Position numbers and translations under genes: made by a program
Part shown: positions 51,188 to 60,207 of the stretch, piece by piece
Numbering within the stretch: position 1 is the first letter of the stretch
How the letters are laid out: each line of letters starts with the position of its first letter
The notes under the pieces: generated by a model
What the model saw: the letters and a program-made list of their open reading frames with translations, nothing else
Databases searched by the model: none
What the model was told of the DNA's origin: nothing
Source: UBA5314 sp039679855
Lineage (GTDB): Bacteria > Bacillota > Syntrophomonadia > Syntrophomonadales > Syntrophomonadaceae
Assembly: GCA_039679855.1 (NCBI GenBank)
Contig: JBDKUE010000121.1
Coordinates: forward strand, 1-64,000
Direction: 5' to 3'
Length of the DNA: 64,000 nt

Positions 51188-51946
51188 TCACAAGGGCACC
51201 AGTTCTATGTTCCCCCAGGCAGCCAGGGTTTCATCCTTGATGATAAGGGTGCCGGTAATCCCGGGAATGTCTTTTACTGCATCGATGGCCCGGGATGCGT
51301 CTTCAGTGGTTTTGACTATGTTGCCTGCCCGGGAAGCGGCTGCATCGGCCAGAGCCGCTGAAGGGCTTTTTATCAAGACCGCGTCAGCTGTGCCGAAACT
51401 CAGACTCGGCCCCACCGTTCCCGAAGAGGTGCAAATACCTAAAGTGCTTTCTTCAGGATATACTTTTATGCCCAAACGCTGGCTGAACCTTGACCGGCCG
51501 GCAAAAACCGCTATAGTTCGTTCTCTGTGAGTATGCATAAATATGTCCCCGCCATTTTCGACAATCAATTCCTGAACCTGATCCATGAGTTTTTCGCCAA
51601 TTCCCTGGGCGATCGCTCCAGCCACAGCGGCCATGGGGCCAACATTGCACAACCGGGCGGCAGCCGCCATACTCTTTACAATCGGTGGAGCAGCCGGGAG
51701 AAGGCGTATTGGCACCAGAGAAGTTCTAAAATCCGGATCACAGGCAATATAATCTTCCAGCTCCCCCCGCAGGCGGGCCAATTCTTTCCGGCACAATGAG
51801 AGAAGGCCATCAGTGTAGCTCTTTTTATCTACACCGATAGCCAGGTCGCTTTCTCTAATCTGTATTGTAAAATAATGCAGGTCGGAGGCATTGTGCAAAG
51901 AGCGGTAAACCCTCTGCACATAAGCCTTTTTCTTCTGGTCGTCCAT
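51188..51946 (-). CDS. UPF0280 family protein
   Basis: A 252-residue protein of the UPF0280 (COG2122) family, related in fold to ApbE-type flavin transferases. VPIRLLPAAPPIVKSMAAAARLCNVGPMAAVAGAIAQGIGEKL (about 97-136), VENGGDIFMHT (about 143-153) and GTVGPSLSFGTADAVLI are conserved patterns. The NGGD loop resembles the ApbE substrate site. Function is unproven. Its position 8 nt after a NIL-ferredoxin gene, last in the metH cluster, is known from other anaerobes and suggests a part in sulfur or homocysteine chemistry. Confidence 0.85.
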   Translation of the reverse strand: MDDQKKKAYVQRVYRSLHNASDLHYFTIQIRESDLAIGVDKKSYTDGLLSLCRKELARLRGELEDYIACDPDFRTSLVPIRLLPAAPPIVKSMAAAARLCNVGPMAAVAGAIAQGIGEKLMDQVQELIVENGGDIFMHTHRERTIAVFAGRSRFSQRLGIKVYPEESTLGICTSSGTVGPSLSFGTADAVLIKSPSAALADAAASRAGNIVKTTEDASRAIDAVKDIPGITGTLIIKDETLAAWGNIELVPL

Positions 51947-51954
51947 AGTCTTTA

Positions 51955-52377
51955 CTATACAGCCTCACGGATATTGAACAGCATCTTTATAGCATTGGTG
52001 GGACAGCAGTCCAGGCACATCCCACAAACTACGCAGTCGTCGTTGTTAAACGATACCATCATAGTGGATCTATCCATATTGAGTGCATCAGTCGGGCAAA
52101 ACGAAGGGCAGGCCCCGCATTGAATGCACAAGTCTTCATGCCATACCACGGTGGCGGAAAGGGGTTCCACACCCACTCCCAGGTTTTTAAGGTATTTCAC
52201 CCCGGCCTCATACTGCTTTTTGGGTCCCTCTACTTCAAGCACCAGGTAGCCCTCTTTTTGTGGATTGATATCCGCTTTCAGGATGTTCAAGATGAGGTCA
52301 AAGTCCTTTACCAAGCGATATATAATCGGTTGATCGGCATTGGAAGCGGAAAAATAACATACTATTTTGCTTTTCAT
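51955..52377 (-). CDS. NIL-domain ferredoxin of homocysteine synthesis
   Basis: A 140-residue protein: residues 1-75 are a NIL ligand-binding domain (SNADQPIIYRLVKDFDLILNIL...GYLVLEVEG), and residues 80-130 carry two [4Fe-4S] motifs, C84-C87-C90-C94 and C115-C118-C121-C125 in CVVCGMCLDCCP. In Methanosarcina the equivalent (MA1822 type) works with a DUF39 protein to thiolate aspartate semialdehyde to homocysteine; this role is transferred by analogy. It lies 38 nt after the DUF39 gene. Confidence 0.88.
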   Translation of the reverse strand: MKSKIVCYFSASNADQPIIYRLVKDFDLILNILKADINPQKEGYLVLEVEGPKKQYEAGVKYLKNLGVGVEPLSATVVWHEDLCIQCGACPSFCPTDALNMDRSTMMVSFNNDDCVVCGMCLDCCPTNAIKMLFNIREAV

Positions 52378-52415
52378 TTTCTCTTACCTCCTATAATGAA
52401 GGCCCCGGGGCCTGG

Positions 52416-53618
52416 TTAAAGTTCCCGTTTGGGGAGCGACTTGAACTCAATATTGGCATCTGCCGAGGGCAGCGGGGCCACCGGCTCGCTCAGACAGAAA
52501 CGGCCGGACTTTATCCATTCCTTTAAAATACCGGCAATCTGCCGCGCCCGGGGGTAACTTGACTGGGGCGTGGTTACTATTTCCTTACCGTCAATGACCA
52601 CCTTGCCCGATTTCAGGTCCCGGTAATTTACAAAGCCCAGGTCGGTAGGTTTGTAATAAGGATAGCCTTCTGCGTAATCGACCACCGGGCACCAGATATC
52701 TTCATCCTTCACGGCTGTAAATTGAAGCATTTCTTCATCGAGGATGGGAATGGGAATCCCTATGCCCACCGCCAGGGTGGATCCATAACCCAAATAACTC
52801 AAACCTATAAGCCAGTTGGGGTCCATCTGTTTTAAATCCCCGATTACGGCCAGAGTTCCGGCCCCTGATTTGGGCACCCCGTTTTCCCCCCGTGGGACAT
52901 TGGGGTGATGCTGAGTCCCGTTCCAGGCTACGTAGCCGGTTCCCCCTCCCAGGAATATCCTGGTCCCTATCCCAATGGTACGGTAATAAGGATCATTGAG
53001 CAACGGGCTCAGTTGGCCGGAAGTCGAGTAGCTGGCATTGCCCATACGCGGCTTTAAAACACCCATATAAGTATAAATCGTCCGGTCGCTCAAATTGACT
53101 GCGCAATTGTAATTCTGGTAGGCATTGCGCGGGTTGAAGAGGAATGCTTCATTTAAATCCGCCAGGGTAACTATTGTCTCCACTTTTTTGTTGGGATAGC
53201 AGTCGGTTCCATACGACGTAGCCTCCAAGCGGATCTCTTTACCGGCTACCAGATCGTGAATGACATGGCCTCCACCGTATATGAATCGTCCTGGATACAC
53301 TTTGTTTTCCGGGTCGTTATCCGGCAACTGAGTTGCTCCAATATAGGCGTCAACAGCAGCTATTCCCGCATAGGCTTCCACTGAGTTCAGCCACACCTTG
53401 GACATTCTGATGCGGGGATTGGCGTGACCGAAGTTCAAAAAAGCCCCGGATGAACACATCGGGCCAAAGGTTCCGGTCGTCACCACGTCAATTTCCCGGG
53501 CGGCCTTTTCCAATCCTTTTTCTTCGACGATGCCGATAACTTCTTCGGCGGTCACTACTACGGCTTCACCGCGTTTTATCTTGGCATTGATTTCTTCGTA
53601 AGTTTTTTTGCTAGCCAT
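52416..53618 (-). CDS. DUF39 homocysteine biosynthesis protein
   Basis: A 400-residue protein of the DUF39 (COG1900) family. Conserved parts are EINAKIKRGEAVVVTAEEV, VVTTGTFGPMCSSGAFLNFGH (with a probable active-site Cys near residue 55), YGGGHVIHDLVAGKEIRLEATSYGTDCYP and RIFLGGGTGYVAWNGTQHHP. In methanogens such proteins use sulfide and aspartate semialdehyde to make homocysteine (with the NIL-ferredoxin). Gene order after metH fits a sulfide-based route with no cystathionine steps. Confidence 0.9.
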   Translation of the reverse strand: MASKKTYEEINAKIKRGEAVVVTAEEVIGIVEEKGLEKAAREIDVVTTGTFGPMCSSGAFLNFGHANPRIRMSKVWLNSVEAYAGIAAVDAYIGATQLPDNDPENKVYPGRFIYGGGHVIHDLVAGKEIRLEATSYGTDCYPNKKVETIVTLADLNEAFLFNPRNAYQNYNCAVNLSDRTIYTYMGVLKPRMGNASYSTSGQLSPLLNDPYYRTIGIGTRIFLGGGTGYVAWNGTQHHPNVPRGENGVPKSGAGTLAVIGDLKQMDPNWLIGLSYLGYGSTLAVGIGIPIPILDEEMLQFTAVKDEDIWCPVVDYAEGYPYYKPTDLGFVNYRDLKSGKVVIDGKEIVTTPQSSYPRARQIAGILKEWIKSGRFCLSEPVAPLPSADANIEFKSLPKREL

Positions 53619-53658
53619 CGTATCGTTTTCCCCCTATGCTGTTTCTGTTCATCATCCA

Positions 53659-56172
53659 TCATCTTTTGCGTTTGGCCACCAGTTTCTGCGCCACCAGGAT
53701 GGCCTGGCGGGCATCCTGGGAATAGGCATCGGCTCCTATGCTTTCCGCATATTCCTGGTTAAGTACGGCTCCCCCAACCATAACCCGGCTGGGTATTTGG
53801 CGTTCCTTTATCAATTTAATGACCTCACCCATACGGGGCATGGTCGTTGTCATAAGTGCACTCAAACCCACTATGTCGGCTTTCTCCCGTTCGGCGGCTT
53901 CAACTATATCCAGGGCCTTAACATCCTTGCCCAGGTCAACCACCTTGAATCCGTAGTTTTCCAGCATCACCGCAACGATGTTTTTGCCGATATCGTGAAT
54001 GTCGCCTTCCACGGTCGCTAAAACCACCACCCCGCGCATGACCCCGCTGTCGCTATCTAAATGGGGTTTCAGCATGGCAAAGGCGGTTTTCATGGCCTCG
54101 GCGGCTGCCATAAGCTGGGGCAGGAAATACTTCTTCCGGTCGTACATATCACCGGCTTTTTCAATCCCCGGAATAAGACCCTTGTTGATAAGATCCAGGG
54201 GAGGATATTCTTTTTCAGCTAGAGCCCGGTTGATAAGGTTCTGAATTCCGGCACTATCCCCTTGCAGCACCGCGTTTTCCAAATCAGCCAGCATACCGGC
54301 CCCCCCTGCGGGTGGACTTGCTGCTGTTGCCTCCGGCGTTTTAACGGCACCAGATGACCCGGCAATAAGCTCCGGAATATTACACTGCTGGCAGATAGCT
54401 GCGCGCGGCCCGGTAGGTCCGCCTGCGGCGGCAGCAGCCCGGTCCCGGTAAGCCTCGATATAACGCTGGCAGGATGGATCCCGGTTCAGCAAGACCGCCG
54501 CGGCCCGGCAGGAATCCATCATCCTTTCATCAAAGGGATTCAATATGGGCATATCCAGCCCGGCCGAAAAGGCCATGGACAGATAATTAGAGTTTAATAT
54601 ATCCCGGGCAGGCAGCCCATGGGAAACATTGCTTATTCCCAGAACCGTACCCACTCCGTATTTGCCCTTTACGGTCCGAATAGCATCCAGGGTTTCCATT
54701 ACCTGCCCCTGCTGGGCACTGGCCGTTTGCACCAGACAGTCAATATAGATATCTTCATCCCGCAGGCCGCAAGACCTGGCTTTTCTGACTATCTTGCCCG
54801 CCACTTCCACCCGTTTGGCGGAAGTCACAGGAATACCCTGTTCATCCAGGCACAATCCCAAAACGGCCGCACCATACTTGCGCGCCAGGGGAAGAATGGC
54901 TTCCAGGTTCTTCTTTTCTCCAGTGGTGGAGTTGATTAAAGCCCGGCCTACGAAGTTTTTAAGTCCTTCTTCAATGGCCTGGGGGTTGGTCGAATCAAGA
55001 GACAACGGCAGGTCAACCGCCGCCTGAACGGCCAGGACCGCGCTTCCCATAGTTTTGGACTCATCTATACCAGGAACCCCCATGTTTACATCCAGCACCG
55101 GAGCTCCGGCGGCAGCCTGCTTTTTAGCTTCCTCTACAACCAGAGTCATTCTTCCTTCTTTAATATCTTGAGCCAAAAGCTTGCGGGCGGTGGGGTTAAT
55201 ACGCTCACCTATAAAGGCCAGGGGCTGCCCCTCACCTATGATTACAAAGCGGCTGCGCGAGGCCAAAGCCCTTAATCCTCTGGGGTTCCGGGCAGTCGGA
55301 GCCAGCCCCTTTAAAACCCGGGCGATGGCTTGAATATGTGCCGGAGTGCTGCCGCAGCAGCCTCCAATCAGGTTGGCTCCGGCCTGACGCAAGCGGAGAG
55401 AATTTTCCGCCATCTCTTCCGGCGAATCCGGGAAGACGGTCTTTTCATTGATAAGCCTGGGCAGCCCGGCATTGGGTTCGACCGACAGGAACAAACTAGA
55501 ATACCGCCCCATTTGCTCAATAACCGGCAGCAGTTCCCTCCCCCCTCCAGAGCAGTTGGCTCCTATGGCCAGAGGTTGGAAGGCTTCCAGAATGATAAGG
55601 GCGCTCAAGGGATCGGTGCCGGTCATCGTCCGACCGGAATTTTCAAAGGTCAAATGGCAGACCACCGGCAGCCGGGTGGTCTCCCGGGCTGCGATCAAGG
55701 CAGCCCTCATTTCCCCAATATCAGTCATGGTTTCAATAGATATCAGATCAGCGCCCGCTCTTTCACAGGCCCTTACCTGCTCGGCAAAAACTTCGAATAA
55801 ATCATCAAAGCACACCTCTCCCATTGGGAAGAGCAAACGACCGGTGGGGCCTATGGAAGCCGCTACCAAAGCCTTGCCCGCGGCCGCCCTGCGCGCGATA
55901 CTGACAGCTTCCCCGTTGATTTCTTCCACCCGGTCTTGTAAACCGTATTCAGCTAATTTATAGCGGTTCCCACCAAAGGTGTTGGTTTCAATTATATCGG
56001 CCCCGGCTTGAACATACTGGTAATGGACTTCCTGCAAAATGCCCGGATTCTCAATTCCAAACAACTCGGGGCACATACCGGGAGTCATCCCCTGGGCCTG
56101 GAGCATGGTTCCCATGGCTCCATCCAAAATTAAAATCTTCTCTTTGAGCAGCGCGTAAAGGTCTGCAGGCAT
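53659..56172 (-). CDS. metH: Cobalamin-dependent methionine synthase lacking the reactivation domain
   Basis: An 837-residue protein that methylates homocysteine from methyl-THF through cobalamin. Domains: homocysteine-binding barrel about 5-300 with zinc cysteines C207 (NCSGG) and C272-C273 (GGCCGS); pterin-binding barrel about 317-570; Ala/Gly/Pro-rich linker 577-625; cap about 628-705; cobalamin domain about 710-835 with H726 in GDIHDIGKN. The fourth, SAM-dependent reactivation domain of E. coli MetH is absent, so a separate activase is expected. The start is ATG 56172 behind GGGGAG; six further codons upstream are open. It lies 20 nt after the SAM riboswitch terminator. Confidence 0.95.
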   Translation of the reverse strand: MPADLYALLKEKILILDGAMGTMLQAQGMTPGMCPELFGIENPGILQEVHYQYVQAGADIIETNTFGGNRYKLAEYGLQDRVEEINGEAVSIARRAAAGKALVAASIGPTGRLLFPMGEVCFDDLFEVFAEQVRACERAGADLISIETMTDIGEMRAALIAARETTRLPVVCHLTFENSGRTMTGTDPLSALIILEAFQPLAIGANCSGGGRELLPVIEQMGRYSSLFLSVEPNAGLPRLINEKTVFPDSPEEMAENSLRLRQAGANLIGGCCGSTPAHIQAIARVLKGLAPTARNPRGLRALASRSRFVIIGEGQPLAFIGERINPTARKLLAQDIKEGRMTLVVEEAKKQAAAGAPVLDVNMGVPGIDESKTMGSAVLAVQAAVDLPLSLDSTNPQAIEEGLKNFVGRALINSTTGEKKNLEAILPLARKYGAAVLGLCLDEQGIPVTSAKRVEVAGKIVRKARSCGLRDEDIYIDCLVQTASAQQGQVMETLDAIRTVKGKYGVGTVLGISNVSHGLPARDILNSNYLSMAFSAGLDMPILNPFDERMMDSCRAAAVLLNRDPSCQRYIEAYRDRAAAAAGGPTGPRAAICQQCNIPELIAGSSGAVKTPEATAASPPAGGAGMLADLENAVLQGDSAGIQNLINRALAEKEYPPLDLINKGLIPGIEKAGDMYDRKKYFLPQLMAAAEAMKTAFAMLKPHLDSDSGVMRGVVVLATVEGDIHDIGKNIVAVMLENYGFKVVDLGKDVKALDIVEAAEREKADIVGLSALMTTTMPRMGEVIKLIKERQIPSRVMVGGAVLNQEYAESIGADAYSQDARQAILVAQKLVAKRKR

Positions 56173-56191
56173 AGGCGACTCCCCTTTCATC

Positions 56192-56345
56192 TTATAAAAA
56201 ATTATATAAAAAGCCCTCTTACATTACATAAAGAGGGCAAGTTATCTTTTCCCTCTCATCTATCAGGAATTGGCACCATACCCCATATAGGGCGGTTGCC
56301 GGGTTTCATCGGGCCAGTCCCTCCACCTCTCTGGATAAGAGTCTT
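56192..56345 (-). promoter_or_regulatory. SAM-I riboswitch (S-box) controlling metH
   Basis: Minus-strand aptamer between about 56345 and 56239. The S-box consensus is clear: CTTATCCAGAGAGGTGGAGG, GGGACTGGCCC, GATGAAACCCGGCAACC and GGTGCCAATTCC. The P1 helix pairs TTATC with GATAA (56241-56246). An expression platform with terminator follows at 56195-56238. SAM binding should favour termination, so metH, DUF39, NIL-ferredoxin and possibly UPF0280 are expressed when SAM is low. A weak promoter candidate (TTGACT at 56436-56431, 15-nt spacer, TATATT) lies about 65 nt upstream. Confidence 0.95.
56195..56238 (-). terminator. Terminator of the SAM riboswitch
   Basis: GCCCTCTT (56220-56213 end) pairs with AAGAGGGC (56231-56238) around a TATGTAATGT loop; T-rich tract follows to about 56195. 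It is the switch terminator, 20 nt before metH. Confidence 0.92.
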
Positions 56346-56476
56346 AAGGAATATTCACTTAGATAAAACCGCTGATGCAGCCTGCTTTTATAGAATACAG
56401 TTTTATCTCAATATATTTTAACGGTCTTACAGTCAAATAGCAATTGAAAATATGCGAATTTTGCGTTTTTGGCAGA

Positions 56477-56505
56477 TAAAAAAACAGACCAGCAGGCTGG
56501 CCTGT
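56477..56505 (-). terminator. Rho-independent terminator after the holin-like gene
   Basis: ACAGGCCAGC and GCTGGTCTGT form a 10-bp stem with one wobble pair, followed by seven T on the minus strand, 40 nt after the stop of the small membrane protein gene. Confidence 0.85.
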
Positions 56506-56544
56506 TAGGGCTTTTAATTAAATTCCAGGCAGTTATGTTAGTAA

Positions 56545-56883
56545 TTAACGCAGTTCGGTTGGCACAAAAGCATCTATCAAACCAATAACGAAGGCTGCCA
56601 GAAGTGCTCCCAACAAACTGACCGAGAGAAAACGGGGAATAATAAACTGAGCCAGGTAAATTACCACGGCTGCGGTGAAAAAGCCCACCAGCCCGCGCGA
56701 ACGTGGCGATATACGGTCCCCTAAAACCGCTTCTATCGCATATCCGATAGCAGCTATGACTACAGCAGCGATCAATGCTCCGGTAAATCCGGCTACGCTT
56801 ATTCCCGGCAGTAGATAACCAACCAGCATCAACACCAGTGCTGCAACTACAAAGCGGACAATAGTTCCAATAATCTGTTTCAT
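56545..56883 (-). CDS. Phage holin family 4 (YvlD-like) membrane protein
   Basis: A 112-residue membrane protein with four hydrophobic helices and the family patterns MLVGYLLPGISVAGFTGALIAAVV, GFFTAAVVIYLAQFIIP and LGALLAAFVIGLIDAFVP. Although called a holin family, such proteins are common in non-phage chromosomes and no phage gene is nearby. The ATG at 56883 (MKQIIGTIVRF) follows AGGAGG by nine bases, so the longer open frame (eight extra residues) includes the ribosome-binding site and is rejected. Confidence 0.82.
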   Translation of the reverse strand: MKQIIGTIVRFVVAALVLMLVGYLLPGISVAGFTGALIAAVVIAAIGYAIEAVLGDRISPRSRGLVGFFTAAVVIYLAQFIIPRFLSVSLLGALLAAFVIGLIDAFVPTELR

Positions 56884-57184
56884 ATATCCATGCCTCCTTG
56901 AATTCATTTAGTCATATCATGCCTGAAAAGCCAAACGAATATGCAATAAGTTCACTAATCCTATTATTGTGGGTGAGCATTCGCCAAAAATATTTCCGCC
57001 ATGTTTTTACTAAATAATCAACCAGTTGTCCTCCTTCAGGGATATCCTGCAAATTATCCAACTATTCATTCTGCTTTTCCATAAAATTACATGATAATAA
57101 GCAGCTTTTTCAAAATCCCCGCCCTGACTCAAGCAGGTAAAACAGGTATAATTTACCTGAAGTGATTTTATATGGGGGATAGAT

Positions 57185-58714
57185 ATGCTGGCTGCGGTTA
57201 ATTCCCTGGTATTGGTCGGGATAGAAGCCCGAACGGTGAAGGTTGAAGTGGATATACATAGCGGTCTGCCCTCCTTTGAGCTTTCCGGCCTGGCCAGCGC
57301 GGCCACCAAAGAGGCCCGGGAAAGGGTGCGGCCAGCCATAAAAAACTCGGGGTTTGAATTTCCCCGCCAGCGTATTACTGTCAACCTGGCCCCGGCTGAT
57401 CTTAAAAAAGAAGGCAGCCATTTCGACCTGCCCATTGCACTGGCCATCTTGATCGCATCAGGGCAGCTCCCTGTAGACTTACTCCCCGACAACTGGTTTT
57501 TCTGCGGAGAACTCTCTCTGAATGGCAACCTGCATATGATACCGGGAGTACTGCCTATGGTCATGGAACTCGCCCGGTGGGGTTCTGATGCCCACTTGAT
57601 AATACCGGCCGACAACAGCCGGGAAGCCGCACTGGTTAATGAAGTAAGCTCGTTTACAACCGCCAGTTTGCGCCAGCTTTGCCGTAGCATAGCTGGAGAA
57701 GAAGAACTGCTCAGGGCCCAAGGCTCATATAAATTGATAAATACCGGCAAGAGCTACCCGGATTTCAATGAGGTAAAGGGGCAGCAAGACAGTAAACGGG
57801 CCCTCCTGGTAGCCGCGGCAGGGATGCACAATGTCCTCATGCTGGGGCCTCCGGGAGGCGGTAAGACTATGCTGGCCCGAAGGTTTGCAGGGATCCTTCC
57901 GCCCATGACCCGGGAGGAGATACTGGAAACCACCCGGATATATTCGGTGGCCGGTTTACTCAACCCGAAAAACCCGCTGGTTGAGACCCGGCCCTTCCGC
58001 TCCCCTCACCGGAGCGCATCCGGCGCAAGCATGGTGGGCGGCGGCCGCATCCCACGCCCCGGAGAAATAAGCCTGGCTCACAATGGAGTCCTTTTTATGG
58101 ACGAGCTACCCGAGTTCAACCGGGATGTGCTGGAAGCACTTCGTCAGCCTCTTGAAGACAAAGAGATAAGTGTGGCTAGGGTCCAGGCTACTTATACCTA
58201 TCCAGCCCGTTTCTCCCTGATCGGGGCTATGAACCCTTGTTTCTGTGGTCATTTTGGCTCAGATATTGAGTGCACCTGTACCCCTCTCCAGATTAAAAGG
58301 TACCTGGGGAGAATTTCCGGGCCTCTGCTGGATAGAATGGATCTGCATGTTGAAGTTCCCCGTATAAAGCTGGACGATCTCCAATCCGGTCCGGACGGCG
58401 AGAGCAGCGCAGTCCTGCGGGATAAGGTAATCCTGGCCAGGGATATTCAACAGCAGCGCTACCGGGGCAGTGGCATTTTCCTCAATTCCCAAATGAGCCC
58501 GGCTGATCTGCGCAGCTATTGCGGACTAGATGAAGCCTCCCACAATCTGCTTAAAGCCTCCTTCGAGCGCCTCCACTTAAGCGCCCGGGCCTATGATCGC
58601 ATCCTCAAAATCGCCCGCACCATTGCCGACCTCGAATCATCCGATAAGATAAAAATGGAACACATCGGCGAAGCCCTTCATTATCGCACTCTGGATCGCA
58701 AGTACTGGTCTTAA
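57185..58714 (+). CDS. comM: Magnesium chelatase-like ATPase, ComM/YifB family
   Basis: A 509-residue protein. An N-terminal domain (EARTVKVEVDIHSGLPSFELSGLASAATKEARERVRPAIKNSG) leads into an AAA+ module with Walker A LGPPGGGKTMLARR and Walker B VLFMDELPEF, and FSLIGAMNPCFCGHFG with a Cys cluster. ComM is a branch-migration helicase for recombination during natural transformation in Vibrio and Haemophilus; most bacteria have a copy. Starts behind GGGGGAT. Confidence 0.93.
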   Translation: MLAAVNSLVLVGIEARTVKVEVDIHSGLPSFELSGLASAATKEARERVRPAIKNSGFEFPRQRITVNLAPADLKKEGSHFDLPIALAILIASGQLPVDLLPDNWFFCGELSLNGNLHMIPGVLPMVMELARWGSDAHLIIPADNSREAALVNEVSSFTTASLRQLCRSIAGEEELLRAQGSYKLINTGKSYPDFNEVKGQQDSKRALLVAAAGMHNVLMLGPPGGGKTMLARRFAGILPPMTREEILETTRIYSVAGLLNPKNPLVETRPFRSPHRSASGASMVGGGRIPRPGEISLAHNGVLFMDELPEFNRDVLEALRQPLEDKEISVARVQATYTYPARFSLIGAMNPCFCGHFGSDIECTCTPLQIKRYLGRISGPLLDRMDLHVEVPRIKLDDLQSGPDGESSAVLRDKVILARDIQQQRYRGSGIFLNSQMSPADLRSYCGLDEASHNLLKASFERLHLSARAYDRILKIARTIADLESSDKIKMEHIGEALHYRTLDRKYWS

Positions 58715-58883
58715 TAAACCAAATTGGGGGATGAGCAAGGCAGGCATAATGTGTTATTTTATTAAAGTGGGCCCAAATGTAATACGGTCCCTGCTTTTCC
58801 TTTGCTATTCAGTTCAATGTCTTTTTTTTCGATGTAAATCAATAATTATAATTTCTCTATCATTTTGAATAAGGAAGGTCATT

Positions 58884-60023
58884 ATGCACAAACACCGTAT
58901 TGATGAAATCGAACATCTCCGGGCGATTTCCTTTTTAGCAATAGTGATGCAGCACACCCTGGCCTGTTTTATGTACACTTCCGGTATTGGCAAAGGGGCA
59001 GCAGTAACGTCTGCTTTCCTGCTGCTGTTTATACGCTACGGGGTACCGGTTTTCATTTTTATTACCGGCATGGTCTTGTTCTACAACCACGGTGAAGAAG
59101 ACCTGCACTACGGACGCTTCATCGAGAAGCGCTTCAGCCAGATCTTCCTTCCCTACTTTTTATGGACCCTGATATACTTTGTATGGATAAGCTTTATTTC
59201 TGGCGTTCCAGCCAGTTCCATGGCATCAGTGCTAAGCCGCATCGGTTGGATGACCTTAAAAGGTGATTCATTCTATCACCTCTGGTTTATGGTAATGATC
59301 CTGCAGTTTTATCTTCTATTTCCCCTGCTTCGCTCTCTGGTTATCAGATGCAAGAACCATCCCTACACTTTCGTGGTGGTGTGTTTCCTGCTGTACGTTC
59401 TCTACCTGTGGTTCTACAATTATCTGGTTCCCATTTTCTATCCGGCGGTCAAGTCACCTATTCTTAAAGGCCTGTTGGACTACCGGGATCGACTCTTTTT
59501 AAGCTGGTTCTTTTACTTCCTGCTGGGTGGTTTTGCCGGTCTGTATGTGGACAAATGGCGTTCATTTCTGCAAAAGATCAACAAGCCCAACCTGCTGGTA
59601 TTTGGCCTTAGCTTCGCTTACATCATTTACTTGATGATGAAGTCCGGCCATCCCGGCGCGGCGGCCGGCTATGTAATCAACTACCAGATTACCCTTCCTC
59701 TGGGTATGACCATGATTATTTATTTAGTTTCCTCGCTTTTCGCATTCTATTACCTGACCGAACTGATCCAGGCCAAATGTTCAAAGCTGGCCGGCGGTTT
59801 GAAATGGGTGGGACGGTATTCATATGGAGGCTACTATATTCACCCCTTTGTTCTGTTTTATATAAATGCCTTTGCCCAGGCCTATTTGGCTCCCCTTGGA
59901 ACCATCCTTCAACTTCTGGTTTCTTTTATTCTCTGTTCCGCCATCAGCCTCTTTATATGCCTGGTTATCAGTAAAATTAAAACCCCGCTGGGCAACAGCC
60001 TGGTTGGTAAAATATCGGCTTAA
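58884..60023 (+). CDS. Acyltransferase family 3 membrane protein
   Basis: A 379-residue integral membrane protein of the acyltransferase-3 family with about ten helices. The opening HRIDEIEHLRAISFLAIVMQHT has the conserved His and Arg pattern (RxxA/SI...QH), and FIEKRFSQIFLPYFLWTLIYF and IHPFVLFYI are also typical. It would transfer acyl groups to a sugar or wall polymer; the acceptor is unknown. It stands alone on the plus strand between comM and the channel gene. Confidence 0.85.
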   Translation: MHKHRIDEIEHLRAISFLAIVMQHTLACFMYTSGIGKGAAVTSAFLLLFIRYGVPVFIFITGMVLFYNHGEEDLHYGRFIEKRFSQIFLPYFLWTLIYFVWISFISGVPASSMASVLSRIGWMTLKGDSFYHLWFMVMILQFYLLFPLLRSLVIRCKNHPYTFVVVCFLLYVLYLWFYNYLVPIFYPAVKSPILKGLLDYRDRLFLSWFFYFLLGGFAGLYVDKWRSFLQKINKPNLLVFGLSFAYIIYLMMKSGHPGAAAGYVINYQITLPLGMTMIIYLVSSLFAFYYLTELIQAKCSKLAGGLKWVGRYSYGGYYIHPFVLFYINAFAQAYLAPLGTILQLLVSFILCSAISLFICLVISKIKTPLGNSLVGKISA

Positions 60024-60153
60024 TTATGAAGGCCTCATAGTTATAGATGCCCTGATCCATTTTCTAAAGACCATGGCAAAATGCCCGACCTGTTTAAGAT
60101 CTAAGGCATCGGCATTTATCCGCCAATGACTCAAAAGAGAGTATATTAACGTA

Positions 60154-60162
60154 TGCTATAAT
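60154..60162 (+). promoter_or_regulatory. Possible extended -10 promoter of the channel gene
   Basis: TGC-TATAAT, an extended consensus -10, 45 nt before the TTG start of the channel gene. No clear -35 is present. The 184-bp gap after the acyltransferase holds no other feature that I can see. Confidence 0.45.
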
Positions 60163-60207
60163 AAATTTGTGTTTTAAAGTCATAATATAACGAATCGGGG
60201 AACTTAC

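Noticed and set aside
56545..56883. Prophage remnant suggested by the holin-family name
   Set aside because: The family is common as a chromosomal membrane protein and no phage genes, lysin or attachment sites are nearby.
57010..57750. Long minus-strand frame (246 codons) opposite the start of comM
   Set aside because: It mirrors the strongly conserved ComM/YifB N-terminal and AAA+ region; composition is Ser/Arg-rich without any family pattern.
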